Position numbers and translations under genes: made by a program
Shown here: positions 11,028 through 23,555 of the stretch, one piece after another
Position numbering within the stretch: position 1 is the stretch's first letter
Layout of the letters: each line of letters starts with the position of its first letter
Assembly: GCF_001540865.1 (NCBI RefSeq)
Contig: NC_033637.1
Span: 9,128,073 to 9,192,072, forward strand
Reading direction: 5' to 3'
Length of the DNA: 64,000 bases
Origin: Ananas comosus
Taxonomy: Eukaryota; Streptophyta; Magnoliopsida; Poales; Bromeliaceae
Notes under the pieces: generated by a model
Databases searched by the model: none
Told to the model about the DNA's origin: nothing
What the model saw: only the letters and a program-made list of their open reading frames with translations

Positions 11028-12010
11028 CTAGTGTAGGTACCCGCGCGATGCGGCGGGTAGTTACTGCTAAAGTAAAAAATTTATAAATAATAAAATATTA
11101 ATATAACTAAATAAAATATTACTATGTCAAAAAGGGTACAATATAGACAATTATATAGCAATCGATGCAACAGGAAAAAAAAAAATTTTAAATAAATCCT
11201 AATTAGAGTATATAGAAATATACTAATATATACAATATAGATTGTTTATTTATTTAGTCTGGAATGTGTAATGTAGTACGAACAATAATTGTGCAAGTAA
11301 CATATAGCATTTTTATAACATATAGCATTTCAATATGTCATTTATTCATGCCAAATCGCTCAAATTGAACCAAAAAAATTCTAATTAACATCAAAATATT
11401 ACTAATTCTCGCCAAATCACTCAAATCTATATAAAAAAAATTATCATATTTGAAAAAAAAAAAACTCACGGATGGGATCGGTGGCATGGAGATTGCAAAG
11501 GCGATATGTGTAGAGGAGGATCGACTCGAGAACATTCAAATAGAATTAATCTTGTAATGATTGATACTGAGAGCCTAAATTTAAAATCTAATTATTTTAC
11601 ATATTAGGTAAATATATTTTAAAATTTTATAAAAAAATTAACAAAATAAAAGAATGAAATAATTGGTCTAGTAATCAATTATGATTATAATTATCATTAA
11701 TTGATGAAACGTTAATATACAAATAATTGATGAAACATTAATGAATCATATACTATACGGCCAAAAACATATAGTTGGGGAGAAGAGGGAAGGGGAAGGG
11801 GTGGGGGAGAAAGAGTTATTACAAAAAAAAAAAAATAGAATTAATAGATGAAACGTTAATATAAAATTAATTGATGAAACATTAATGAATCATATAGAAG
11901 AGAAGTTAATATATTGTTATATTATATAATATATTATTATTATTATTATGAGGATGAAGGATTTCTTGCCACGTGGCAAGAAATATTATGGTTTTATTTA
12001 GGTTAATAGA
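11028..12010 (-). mobile_element. Non-autonomous Helitron 1 (983 bp)
   Basis: On the minus strand the element starts A|TCTATTAACCTAAATAA at 12010. It ends with a GC-rich hairpin (ACCCGCCGCATCGCGCGGGT) about 10 bases before a terminal CTAG at 11031-11028, followed by T. These are the hallmarks of plant Helitrons, which insert between A and T with no target duplication. A perfect palindrome TTGCCACGTGGCAA lies about 35 bases from the 5' end. No Rep/helicase coding is present. Helitrons 2 and 3 downstream share both ends. Confidence 0.85.
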
Positions 12011-12439
12011 TAATAGAAAACTTTCAAACACCAAGTGCTTAATACTTTTAGAAACACAATACCGGACTCTCTCTCTATATATAAACTAATTAAAATCTTC
12101 TATATAATGTGTACGTGTCAGTATATCAACAGTAGCATTTGAGAAATTCATAGCCGAAGGTATTTAAGATAAAGAGTTAATTTCATGCAGGTCCCTGCAA
12201 ATATGAATTACAAATATATTCCTATAAAGTTTAACTTTCATATGTTATTCCTGTAAAAGTCCTAATATTTTTAAATATGTCTACCTGTTTGTTACCTCTA
12301 AAGTACTGTCTATTTTATAAATCAATTCACCTCATTAACTAACCAAATTTAAGTATTTAATCTATGATTAACTAAATTTTTCTAACGGATTCTAGTGGCA
12401 GAGACATATTTGAAAATATCAGGAGCATACCATACGTCA
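12011..12439. other. DNA between Helitrons 1 and 2, including a dispersed repeat (12176-12285)
   Basis: This stretch holds the plus-oriented second copy of the 'gcaggtccctgcaaata' repeat (12176-12285). It also holds a related phrase cagagacatatttgaaaata at about 12402, consistent with an old small transposon. No gene is supportable. Confidence 0.55.
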
Positions 12440-13187
12440 TCTATAAACCTATATGAAGCCACAATATTTTTTACCACGTGGTATGTTACCCTTTATTCTC
12501 ATAGCCCAACTTTAAATCAAACCACTTTCTCATCCTCTCAACACCCAACCTTTCACCTTCTTACTCCTCTAATTACATTTACATGCAACTTTAAATACAA
12601 CTTTAAATCAAATCGCCTTCTCCTCTTCTCACCGCCCAACCCTTCACATCCCCACTCATCTAATTACATGTAAGGTGCAACATTTAATTATATGCACCAT
12701 ATTAATATTCCATCAATGAGTGAGCTTTATAACTTTAATTCACTCCCCTCCTCCATTAATCTCTCACCCTATCTCTTTTGTAACTCTTTTCCATTAATCT
12801 CCCACCCCCTCTCTTTTGTAATTTTTTTTTATGCATCATAAAAAAATATATCATCGTCTAATCTCCCACTCCACACTCATCTCCCTCTTTCTCTCATTAT
12901 CTTAACGAAGATAATGAGGAAGAAGAAGAAAAAAAGGAGCCTCTGAAGAACATTGTCTCCTTCGAGAAGTATCGTCCCGCGAAGCCGAGCCACGGCCCAT
13001 ATAAGTATCTGCTGAGCCAGTCCTTGCGGAGCCCCTGCTCACCATGTGAATTTAGTAATGCAAATTGGATGTGTTTAATATGGTATAACTTTCTGTATAT
13101 CAATAAACTGTAAATATAAGTTATATTAAAATTTTTAAATTTTGCTTCTATTATCTACCCGCTGCATCGCGCGGATCTCTGCACTAG
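12440..13187 (+). mobile_element. Non-autonomous Helitron 2 (748 bp)
   Basis: The 5' end A|TCTATAAACCTATATGAAG aligns with the 5' ends of Helitrons 1 and 3, including the subterminal ACCACGTGGT palindrome. The 3' end has the hairpin ACCCGCTGCATCGCGCGGAT and the terminal CTAG at 13184-13187 followed by T. The body is pyrimidine-rich in its first half and noncoding. Orientation is opposite to Helitron 1. Confidence 0.85.
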
Positions 13188-13335
13188 TTTATTTTATATT
13201 TGGAATGATAAGATTATCACGGCACCACTTGTGTTGGAAGGGTACAGAATTTATGTATTTTCGTTAGTGAGATACTCATTCCATCAAGTATATACGAAAA
13301 CGACACTCATGGTATACACTTTGTAACATGTATGC

Positions 13336-13637
13336 TGGGTTAGAAATTTATGATGATTTTGGAACTTCACCAAATCCTATTATATATCTTGCTAACTTGA
13401 GCTACATATATGCATGATGGAGATATAAGCATTCTAAATAAAATATATAGAAGATTATGAAATATTATATATAAACTTGTGAAATGAACTGTTCTTAGAT
13501 GTCTAGTACGATTTACAATATTTGAAAAAAATCTACTTATAAAAAAAATAAATTTTAGACATCTAGTTTTCATCGATCGAATAATATTTTATCTAATCTG
13601 TGAATTTTTGGCTATTTTCAGTCTCACTAGTTAGAAA
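13336..13637. repeat. ~285-bp tandem repeat, unit 1
   Basis: This unit begins near ttagaaatttatgatgattt and ends with a gaattt...ctattttca phrase. It matches the units at 15207-15489 and 15490-15594 (continued at 27862). Helitron 3 is inserted directly after it. Confidence 0.75.
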
Positions 13638-15206
13638 TCTATTAAACATAATGAATCCACAATGTTTCTTGCCATGTGGCAAGAAACCCTTCATTCTTAG
13701 GTTAATAGATAGATAATCTATACCTATACTTATTTTATTAATCTCTAATAACGTATTAATTCTCTCTCCTTTAATTCTCACCGTATTAGGCATCTCTTCA
13801 TCTCCCCCACCCTTCCCCTCCCCTCTCCTCTCCGGTATATCTATTAACATTTCATGAATTAATGATAAACTACATTAACGTTTCATGGTAATTATAATCA
13901 TAATTGATTACTCTACCAATATGTTTTTATCTTTTCATAGTCACCATTTCATTCTTTTATTATTTTGCTAATTTTTTTTTCATGGACAAGACGCCATCGT
14001 GAGGAGAAGCATTGAAAGATAATTCACATAAAAGTTTGTAATTCATTGAATGACTAAGATCGAACTTTCAGATGAATCAATTACTTCTTGTGAAAGAAAA
14101 AAAGTCATTTTCATAAATTCATTCTTTTTTTTATATATGTACCTTTTGGTTTTCTATTTTGGGTGTTAATTTGATGGGGTTTATGTGATTTGCAAGCTTG
14201 AGCTGAGAAGCTTGGATCCTTTCCTTCTCCTGGATAAGTTTGAAGATATTTTGGTTTCTAGAAAGATGTGAAAATCTATTTTTTTCCGATTTGGATAAAA
14301 AATTTAGAATTTTTATCATTAAATTTTTCCAAATTTTGCTTGATTTTTCTCAACCGTTCCTTTTCTTTTAAGTTGGGGTTTTTTTTTTGCTTGAATTACA
14401 ATTTGTTTTGTTGTAGTTTCTCCTCCCGCTGGGTTTTCTAATCACTCTCATAGAGGTTGGTTTTGAAAAATTACAACTTATTATCCATGGTCTTATGTTA
14501 TAGGATATTTGCTTCTGCTCAGGTGTTGTTGTGCTTAATTATGTTTTTTTTTTTGAGACTGTTACATACATGTTAGAGGTAACTCAAGTTACACATCTCT
14601 GTTATAATTCAGATTGGTTTGTAGTAGATGCTCATGAGGTGTTCACTGAATTGCTTCTGTGGGGTTTTAGGGCTCATTCACTCATCAAGATTTCGCCAGG
14701 CATAAGGGCACAATTGGGTCCGGAGATGTGCAGATTTGGCATTGTTTGGTTTTTTTTTTAATATAAAAAAAGGATTGGTAAAAATATTTACTGAGAGATC
14801 CTCTATAGGCCATTTGAAATAGGCCCTCAATTTTATTTAATTTTCAATTAACACTCACTTGAACTTGTAACAATTTTTTTTATTTGAGTTGTTATGTGTA
14901 ATCAAATTGTAAATTTTGTATTTGTCCTTTCTTATTATCTTATTATTTTTTTCACTAAACTATTGAGTTTGATTATATAGATTGTTAAGTTAATAAGTAT
15001 GAAAATATCATCTTTAATAGTTTTTTATTTTAATAGTTACAATTTTAATTTAATAGTTTTTATTTAATAAAGAGATTGAAAATTTTGTTTGTAAAAAAAA
15101 TTTTATTTAATATTAGTTTCAATTTAAACTAATATTAATTAGTTTATAGAAATAATGATTGTTTCGATAGTGTCTACCCGCTGCATCACGCGGGTAATTA
15201 CACTAG
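13638..15206 (+). mobile_element. Non-autonomous Helitron 3 (1569 bp)
   Basis: The 5' end A|TCTATTAAACATAATGAATC with the subterminal TTGCCATGTGGCAA, and the 3' hairpin ACCCGCTGCATCACGCGGGT followed by CTAG (15203-15206) and T, define it exactly. The surrounding ~285-bp tandem repeat gives an independent check. The joined flanks read ttagaaa|tatatgatga, and the adjacent unoccupied unit reads ttagaaatctatgatga, so the insertion lies between A and T. No transposase coding is visible. The frame at 14531-14761 is not recognisable. Confidence 0.9.
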
Positions 15207-15594
15207 TATATGATGAGTTTGGAACTTACACCAATACCTGTTGTATCTTCCTAATTTGAGTTACATGCATGAAGAAAAACTAAGCATCCTACATAAAACA
15301 TATAGAAGATTATTGAAATATTACGAACTTACGAAATGGTTGGTCCTTAGATGTCTGTCCTTTACGATATTTGAAAACGTCTACATATAAAAAATAATAC
15401 ATTTTAGACATCTATTTAACACCAATCGAACAATGTTCTTTCTAATTCACGAATTTTGGGACTATTTTCATGCGGACTGGTTAGAAATCTATGATGATTT
15501 TGAAACTCCAACAAATCTTATTGTATCTTCCTAACTTGAGTTACGTGCATGATGGAAATCTAACCATCCTAAATAAAAGAAATATTATACATGG
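15207..15594. repeat. ~285-bp tandem repeat, units 2 and 3 (unit 3 interrupted by the Tat retrotransposon)
   Basis: Unit 2 runs from 15207 to about 15489. Unit 3 starts about 15480 (ttagaaatctatgatgattt) and is cut at 15594 by the LTR element, resuming at 27862 with agattattgaaatattac. Confidence 0.75.
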
Positions 15595-16320
15595 TGTTGG
15601 TGCCGAAATTCTCCGACCCTTGACCTAGTCAACGATCCTCCTCTCGGAGCGCGTCGGGATGCGAAACGGCTGCGAATAGTGACCCTCGAAGTTTGCGCCC
15701 TTCGACAGATCAAGCGATTCGGCTAACGAGGGATCGAGTTAGCCGGGTTCAAAACCTCTACGGTAAATTCGGGTCGGCCGGATGAGCCGAATGAACAAAA
15801 GAAGTAAGAAATTCAGCCAAGGAATGAGCCGAATGGCTAATACAGCACCAGAGCTAGTCGGCCTGAAGAGCCGAAAACTGTCTTCTATTGAAAGAGCAAG
15901 TAAAAAGTACAGGAAAAGGGTTGTAGTCTACAGTGGAGTGATGCCCAAAGGGCAGACAGACTCCAGAATGCTAAGTTACAGGAACTACTCCTAGGAAAAA
16001 CAGTAAATGCGAGAAACAAAGATGCAGGAAAAGAAAAGTGGTCTTTCGTGCGCAGGGGCGAAGACCTCCTTTTGGGGTATTATTACCCTATTTATAGATA
16101 GCCCCTTCGGTCAGTTATTTCTCTTTACACGATCGGCCACTATCTCCTCATACTCTGGACCACTTCTAGCCGATCGGAACCGCATGTAACTGCTTGCGGT
16201 TACCATAACATCTTTCAATTGGCGCGATACCCTTTTCTGGTGCTCCTGATACACGACAAAATGGACGCTTTTGAAGGAATATTCGCACCTAAATCTCATC
16301 CGCGCCTAATTGGCTCAACA
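15595..16320 (-). repeat. 3' LTR of the Tat element
   Basis: This LTR is 726 bp, starts TGTTGG and ends TCAACA on the plus strand, and matches 27131-27856 with scattered substitutions. The short plus-strand frames inside (15782-15994, 16007-16189) recur in the other LTR and are not genes. Confidence 0.93.
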
Positions 16321-16332
16321 ATTGCCCCCTCG
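16321..16332 (-). other. Polypurine tract of the Tat element
   Basis: On the minus strand the bases directly before the 3' LTR read GAGGGGGCAAT. This is the expected position and composition for the plus-strand primer of reverse transcription. Confidence 0.75.
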
Positions 16333-16854
16333 GTAGCTTTCGAAGTAACACTTCGGTAGCTGGCGTGATCTGAGACACGGTTTGCTTTTTAACTTCCCGA
16401 TATGTTTTCATCTCAGCCGTCCCTTTTTTGCTGCCGAAATCCTGTAATTACTTCGATAACAAATGCGATCCAAGGCATCGTTCTCGATCCAATCACATTC
16501 AAAAATCTCTGTACCAGTACCAGACGTAATTCGAGGCTTGACCCTCTGTACGGTTCAATATTAGCCGTTTATTTTCTTTCTTACGGCCCGATCTCAATTT
16601 TCATTTTGTCTCATCTGCGGCATTAACTAGGTCATCTTAATTACCGCCGTCTATTCATTATTAAAGCCGACCTCGAAACTCGCTTTGACGCGACGGTTCG
16701 ATACGACGACCTTTCTTCTTCTCCAAGCTTTTTATTCTTTTTGTCTCTTCTATTTCTTCTTCGTCTTCCAGGAAACTTTTCTTTCGCTTCCCTTTCTTTC
16801 ATCTTCTCCGATTTTATTTTCCACTTGACTTTTTCTCTTTTCCTTTTTCGACTA

Positions 16855-19825
16855 ATGGCGTTGGTTCCGCCTCTTCCTTCTCATCCATCCCTGGATTATA
16901 CTATGCTTAAACCCTTCGTCGACTCAGACCCCTCTAGATTTATTTTGGGTCTTTCTCTTACAGAAGTGCCAGCCCCCATCGATTCGCCCTTTTCTGGCGA
17001 CGGCTTTCCCCTGAGAAAAGCTATTCATCTTCAGTCTTGATTCTCTTCTGCTTTAACAGGGAAGAGTCTTCGAACCTGGCCAAGTACTTCAGAGGCATAT
17101 TTAACCTGGTTAGCTCGAGTAGAAGCCGCCTTTGGTGACTTTTTGCAAGAGGTTGGGATATATGAAGCTATTCAATTGTCTCGGCATCCTCCTATTGCCG
17201 ATAATCTTCTTCTAGCCGCCGCTCTATGTTTTTGGTCCCCTACTTCTAATGTTTTTTTTTTTCGAAAGAGGACCTCTTACCCCCATTCTTTTTGATGTGG
17301 CCGCCATTACTGGCTTGCGCCCTCATGGCGTTACTGTTTCTATACCTTATAATCCTGATGGCGTATCTGATTTTGAGGACCGTTTAGACCTCAATGACTT
17401 GGCTTACTCCAAGTTCATCCGCAAATTCGCAGGTGAATCCCCTGCTCCCGTTACTAAGAACGAACATACGGCATTCCTCCATTATTGGTTATGCCATAAT
17501 TTCTTCTGTACTCGTTCACAGAAGATTAATCGTGACTTTGTTCCAATCACCGTTGAGTTGTCCAACGGCGATAGATTAGCTCTAGGGCCTTACTTTCTTT
17601 CTTGCCTTTGTTTATAGAGAAATTTTTGATTCTATTAAAATACTGCCTTCTGGAGATGGTATTGCCATCAGTTCTGGCTGCTGTGTTTTCTGGTTTCTTC
17701 AAATATTTTTACAATTTTATATTCCCGCTTTATGCCAATCTCCTTTTAATCCGACTTCGGTTGCTCAATTTGATTCTTATGGGTTAGCTCTCGGCTGTCC
17801 ACAGCCGATGACTCTGCGTCAACCCTCTGACTTTCTTACTTATTTTAAAACTTTTTATGAGCCGAGTCCTGAATCGGCTATTTTTTGGGCTCCCTTTGCT
17901 GACCGTCTTATTGGTCTTTCCTGGTTCCTTGCCCGGTTTGAAGCTATATAAGGTGAATTGGCCTCTTCTCGCGCTAGTGAATACTCAGAGGTCTGGTACT
18001 CTTATTTAGCTCCGAGAGATCTTCATGTGGGGTTAAAATCGTGCTCAGAATTATTACCAAGCACTGAGGTTTATTCCCCTCAGTATGTGGCCTGTCAGTT
18101 TGGATTTGTTCAGCCGATTCACGCTCCATCCAAATTTTTTACAACTAATACAGCCGATCATCGACCCCCTACTAAAAGTATAGCCGAAGCTGATAAGATT
18201 TCAGCTATGGGAAATCGCCTTCGTCGCTTCTTTAAATTAGTGAGCTTCAGGCCGAACTAAACAGGAGTTGCTCTTGCCGGCTATGCTACTATTTGGGATC
18301 ATTTTACTGATCGTACTCTCGACCTTTCTCTTCTTCGGGCATTCCGCAGACCTATTCATCCACTTGTTTCAGTTGATCCTCCTGTCTCATTATCAAGAGA
18401 AGAAGAAGCTTCTGAGGTCAGGCCTTCTTCTTCTGTAATGTACTCACCTTTATTTTAACTTTCTTTTCAATACTTATTTTTTTTTCCTGCAGTCAATTCC
18501 TGTTTCTTCATCGGTCTCAGCTTCAGAAAAAAGACCGATTGAGACCGTTCAATCTACTCCTCCGCCGCCTCCAAAGCGGCGTAAGTCAATTGCTAAAAGG
18601 TCCTATTCTACACATGCCGAAGGTATTGCTTCGGCCGATGTATCAGAGAAAAAAGCTGAAGAAACGACTTCGGTTCCTATTTCCGAAGAAACGCCTTCGG
18701 TTGATGCTTCCAAACAAGACTCAGTTCCCAATGAGCCCATTGAGATTGAGGTATGTATATTTGATTAGTCACTTTAACTCGTATTATTTGATCAACTCGT
18801 TTATCATTCTTTTAATAAAACAGTTAATAAAACTGTCTTCTCCCGAAAAGAATTCAAGAGCTCGTTTTGCTTCTTCTTTGAAGGCGCAAATGGATAGGCA
18901 GCTTCGCCGGGAAGCTTGTCTTGAAAAAAAACGAGGTATGGAAAAAAAGAAGGCAACCGTTGCAGAGGCGAGCACAATGCCATCACTAGGTGAAACTATA
19001 TCACCTCTTTCTGCCCTAAACCCAATTACAAGGGATGACAAAGCAAGTGTACCTGTCGAGCAAGGTTCTGGAGAAGCTCAAGGCTCTGGAGAAACAAGCA
19101 CCATACCTCCTCCTCCAACTCATGGGACTTCCCCTTCTGCTCCTGAGGATTCTCTAACTGCTACTCTTCATTCTTTACTGGTTTCAAGTCCCAGTTCCAA
19201 TGAGGGGGATGATTTTTCGACTATTATTGTCTCATCGGACACTCAACGTAAATTTGATGAATGTCTTAAAATATATAGCAATGGTCCCCTCTGTTTAGCT
19301 TAAAATCCGGAGCTACTTGATCGGCTGTACGCTCTCTTAATCGATTTGGCCGATCAAACAGATATTACTTCTAGTATTAAATGTTTTGTAGAGACTCTGT
19401 CGTCTCAACTTTCTTCTTTTTTGGCTCGGCAACAATCTTTGGATGCCGATCTTTTATCTTTAGATCAACATTTTCATCGCGTTGATCACTTTAAGAGGAA
19501 TATCCCTGAAATAGCTGACCCTATTACTGAGGTAAATCATGAGGATCAGACTTTGGCCAATCAAGAATCGGCTTTACAACAACGGATTTCAACCCTTAAA
19601 GACGAGTTAGCAGCAGCCGAATCAACTTTAGCCCAAACCTCTGAGCGCCGGCTTCAATTGCAGAGTCAATTAAAGACTAAAAGAGCATAAGGAATGAAAA
19701 TTCAGGAAGAGCTTTCTCAGCTCTACAAGGTGCATCCCTTGATGAAGCGCCGAAGAAAAGCTGCCGAAGCTGCCCAAGCCAACCTTATAGCCGAATGGAA
19801 CCAACTCAAAGATTTGTTAATTTGA
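16855..19825 (+). pseudogene. Antisense plant-mobile-domain (PMD)-like gene inside the Tat element, decayed
   Basis: This gene lies on the strand opposite to gag-pol, between integrase and the 3' LTR. From the ATG at 16855 it reads MALVPPLPSH and then a domain with FGDFLQEVGIYEA, ERGPLTPILFDVAAITGLRP, AYSKFIRKFAG and a VYREIFDSIK / WFLQIFLQFY segment. That pattern fits the plant mobile domain found in MAIN-type proteins and in some Ty3/gypsy elements. A PPPPPKRRKSIAKR basic motif (possible nuclear signal, about 18561-18602) and a coiled-coil-like tail (19346-19825) follow. Plausible GT-AG introns are 18435-18492 and 18751-18823. Disruptions include a T-run frameshift near 17250, stops at 17038 and 17950, and later stops. 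Function in the element is unknown. The assignment is from motif pattern only. Confidence 0.7.
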
Positions 19826-20059
19826 TTCAGCTTGTAATGTTCTAACTTTAATCTTGGTTTTTCTCCCCCCACATAGATGGGTAATATCTCTTTAAATATT
19901 TTTCATTAATTGGTTATTCATTTCTTGACCCATCTCTGTTCTGCAAATAATATGCATTTCCTCTTGTGCTTCGACTGACTTGAAATGGCTCGTCCCAATT
20001 TGGAGACCATTTTTCATACGTTCGGTCTTTTTGACCGATTGGAAAAACCAGCCGAAGTA

Positions 20060-22348
20060 CTAAATCACCGACGACAAATGTCTTTGATCGAATTCTCTTA
20101 TTGTATGTGCTTGCATATTATCTAAAACTACTAACCGAGTATCACATACTTCCTCTGCTTTGTCCTTCATTAGATTACTGTATTCATCAGCCGACAAATT
20201 TTTTTGCTTTTCTGTCCTCAAAGGAGCTGTTATCTCGGCTGGAATTACGGCCTCATGTCCGTAAACTAACTGGAATGGTGTCATCCTTGTTGCCGTTTTC
20301 ACTGAAGTTCGGCATGCCCATAATACTTCGGAAAGTTTTTCATTCCATTTTCTAGGATGCTTTCCGATGTGTCGTTTCATCAGGTTGATGATTATTTTAT
20401 TCGCTGCTTCTACTTGTCCATTCGCTTGGGCATAATAAGGAGACGAATGGAGCAATTTTATTTTTCGAGACTCGATGAACCGAACGAACTGTCCACCTGT
20501 GAATATTGTCCCTTGATCAGTCGTAATTGTCTCGGGAATCCCAAAGCGATGAATTATATGGTCTTCCACAAAATCAATAATTTCTTTTTTGGTAACCAAC
20601 CGAGTGGGTTTTGCTTCCACCCACTTAGTGAAATAATCTACAGCCACTATTAAAAATTTGTGACCAGCCGAGGAGTTCGGCTGAATTTCTCTAATTAAAT
20701 CCATGGCCCATCCTCGAAAAGGCCATGGTTTAATGATTGCATACATCTCAGAGGCCGGAATTCTCTGGATTGAGCCATGAAATTGGCAATCCTGACAACC
20801 TTTGGCATATTCTACACAATCTTGATGCATTATTGGCCAATAATACCCTAAGTGCCGAATTGCCCATCTTAACTTTTTTCTGGCTAAATGGGTTTCACAT
20901 ATTCCTTCATGTTTTTCTCCCATTATCAACAGAGCTTCTTCAGGTCCCAAGCACTTTAATAAAACCTCTTCGGCTGTTCTCTTATGAAGTTGGCCATCTA
21001 ATAAACAATAGCCGAGAGCTCTTCTTCGAATATTATAGTCGACCCTTGTATTAGGATCCTCTAGATATTTGATTAATAATTCTCTCCAATCTTCCTTTAC
21101 TTCTATGGGAGCTATAATCGGTTCTCGTTTGTGAACCGAAGGTAGCAACCTTCTCTGTATTACTATTGATTCTGACTTCGGCTCTCTATATCCTGAAGCC
21201 GACTCAGCTAGTTCATTAGCCTTTTTATTTTTCTGTCTGCTCAAATGTTTGAATTCAGTCTCTCTGAATTCACATAGTAACTCTAATGTCTTCCTTAAAT
21301 AGTTTTGTAAATTCAGGTTTTCACATCGGTATTCTCCATTCACTTGTTTGATTACTAACTGTGAGTCACCGATGACTTTGATTGACTTTGCTTTCAATTC
21401 TTCTAAAATTTCTAGGCCAATTATTAAGGCCTCATATTCGGCTTGATTGTTAGAGCAGCCGAAATTTAGCTCGAAAGCAAATTGGCATAAATACCCTTCA
21501 GGAGATTGGATAACTATTCCAGCTCCTGCTAATTCGGCTGTTCTTGAGCCGTCAAAATAAAGTGTCCAAGACTGACAACCGACTAAATTTTGTTTCGGTT
21601 CTTCTAATTCTACACATGGATGATCAGCCAAGAAGTCAGCTATCGCTTGTCCTTTAACAGCTTTAGCTGGAATATAATTAAGGGAGAATTCAGACAAAGC
21701 CAACATCCATTTTCCAAGTAGACCCCTTAATACAGGTTTGGCCAACATATACTTTACCAGGTCGGTTTTGCATATTACCAACACCTCAGTCGGTAAAATA
21801 TAGTATCTTAACTTTGTGCATGAATAATACAAAGCCAAACACAATTTTTCAATAGCCGAATACCGTTTCTCAGTATCTAAAAAACGTCGGCTTAGATAAT
21901 AAATGGCTTGTTCTTCTTTTTCTTCATTTTCCTGGGCTAGCAAACATCTCAAATTTTCCTCTGCAGCCGATATGTACAACTTTATCGGCTGATTTGGCTT
22001 TGGAGGCACCAGTACCGGAGGATTCGATAAATATCTTTTTATATTTTCAAACGCATCTTGCTGTTCCTCCGTCCAAACGAATTCTTCTTTGTCTTTAAGC
22101 CGAAGTAATGGAGTAAAAACCCCAATTTTTCCAGCCAAGTTGGATATGAACCACCGAAGATAATTAATCTTTCCCAACAAACTTTGTAATTCTTTTTTGC
22201 TTTTTGGCGACGGTAATTCTAATATTGCTTTCGCTTTGTTTTTATCAATTTCGATTCCTTTTTTATGCACTAAAAATCCTAAAAAGTTTCCTGCTGAAAC
22301 TCCAAAAGCACATTTTAAAGGGTTCATTTTTAAATTATATTTCCTCAT
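20060..22348 (-). pseudogene. Tat element pol, C-terminal part: RT tail, RNase H, second RNase H, integrase
   Basis: The open frame of 762 residues starts inside the RT thumb. Residues about 95-240 are a first RNase H in which the usual catalytic Asp is replaced (LYIS), as is typical of the degenerate Tat copy. Residues about 260-385 are a second RNase H with YFDGS (D266), NNQAEYEA (E304) and GDSQLV (D328), the active archaeal-like type. Residues about 465-700 are integrase. It has a zinc-binding region ending CQDCQ, then D550 in AMDL, D611 in TTDQG and E648 in GQVEAAN. A single-base deletion near 22370 separates this frame from the upstream RT, so the polyprotein is broken. The plus-strand frames over this region are shadows. 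Confidence 0.9.
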
Positions 22349-23394
22349 TCTTTCAAAGGCGAGTTTAAATCAATCCAATGTTCGGCTTGCGACTTGGATT
22401 TTACGACTATATCGTCAATGTATACTTCCAAAATTTTGCTTATTAAATCATGAAAAATAAAATTCATTGCTCTCTGGTAAGTAGCTCCGGCATTCTTTAA
22501 GCCGAACGGCATAACATCCCATTCAAAGGTTCTAATCAAACCAGGGCACCTAAAAGCCGTTTTAGCCATATCTTCCTAAGCAATATAAATTTAATTATAA
22601 CCAGTATGTCTATCCATAAAGAACAGGACCTCGTTACCGGAAGCCGAATCTACTAACATATCAGCTATTGGCATGGGGTACTCATCTTTTGGTGTGGCTA
22701 AATTTAAGTTCCTGAAATCAATATAAACTCTAAGTTTACCATTCTTTTTTCGTACTGGAACTATGTTAGACACCCAATCAACATAACGGGCCGCTCTAAT
22801 AAATCCGGCCTTCAAAAGATTTTCTATTTCATTCTTAATTTGGAGTACAATACTCGGCTCAAACCTACGAGTCGGTTGTTTAAAAGGCTTAAACCCTTTT
22901 TTAATGGGTAGCCTATGCTCTACAATTTCTCGACTTAACCCAGGCATTTCTTCATAGCTCCAGGCGAAGCAGTCCTTGTACTCCTTCAATAGTTCTTTCA
23001 GCTCCTTCTGCTGTCGAGCCGAAAGCTTTGCACTTATATACGTCGGTCTCTTATCTTTGTCGGATCCCAAATTTACTTCGATCAGCGGGTCTTGGGTCTC
23101 CAACTTTTTCTCATCGACTTTGATAGGCGATTCTTCTAGATCCAATTCTTTTGCTTGCCTATTCATTTCGCATGACTTGTCGGTCTTGGTGACCGACTTC
23201 ATTTGATTTTTCTTTTCGGTCCTGTAAACCGAATCTATTATGACTTCTTCGGCTTTACTAGCCGAGTCATCAAGTGTTAACACATCGGCTGTGGCAGCCG
23301 AATCTTCCTTATAGCCGATCTTGTTGATCGGCTTATCCTGTCGAGGCTCTTGACAAGCCTCTATTCTTGATTTTTCGGACTCCATTTTAACCAC
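22345..23394 (-). pseudogene. Tat element reverse transcriptase, two in-frame stops
   Basis: The frame begins in the protease-RT linker and reaches the RT fingers (WVSNIVPVRKKNGKLR, YIDFRNLN, FMDRHTGYN). Two nonsense codons (near 22575 and 22590) then precede the palm, which continues in the same frame with KTAFRCPG, MPFGLKNAGATYQR and an intact YIDDIVV active site. The first stop replaces a Gln codon by the family pattern, a C-to-T type change. A one-base deletion near 22370 shifts the frame into the RNase H region. The RT is recognisable but cannot be translated whole. Confidence 0.9.
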
Positions 23395-23555
23395 TTTGGT
23401 GGCTCATCGGCTGCCACCAAAGCCCCTTCTTCTCTAGTAAAGATCAACTGGACTCCTTCTTCTGTAACTCTTACGAAGGAAATTTGATCCGGATCCCCGT
23501 CGGCCCAATTGATATGGCCGATTTCTTCAGTGTTGATGTCCACCATTTGGGGCTG

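Noticed and set aside
15782..16299. Small genes in the Tat LTR
   Set aside because: The same frames recur in the other LTR at 27318-27835 with only a few differences, as expected for repeated noncoding sequence.
20101..21054. Plus-strand open frames opposite integrase
   Set aside because: They are shadows of the minus-strand pol coding sequence. They lack domains and conserved starts.
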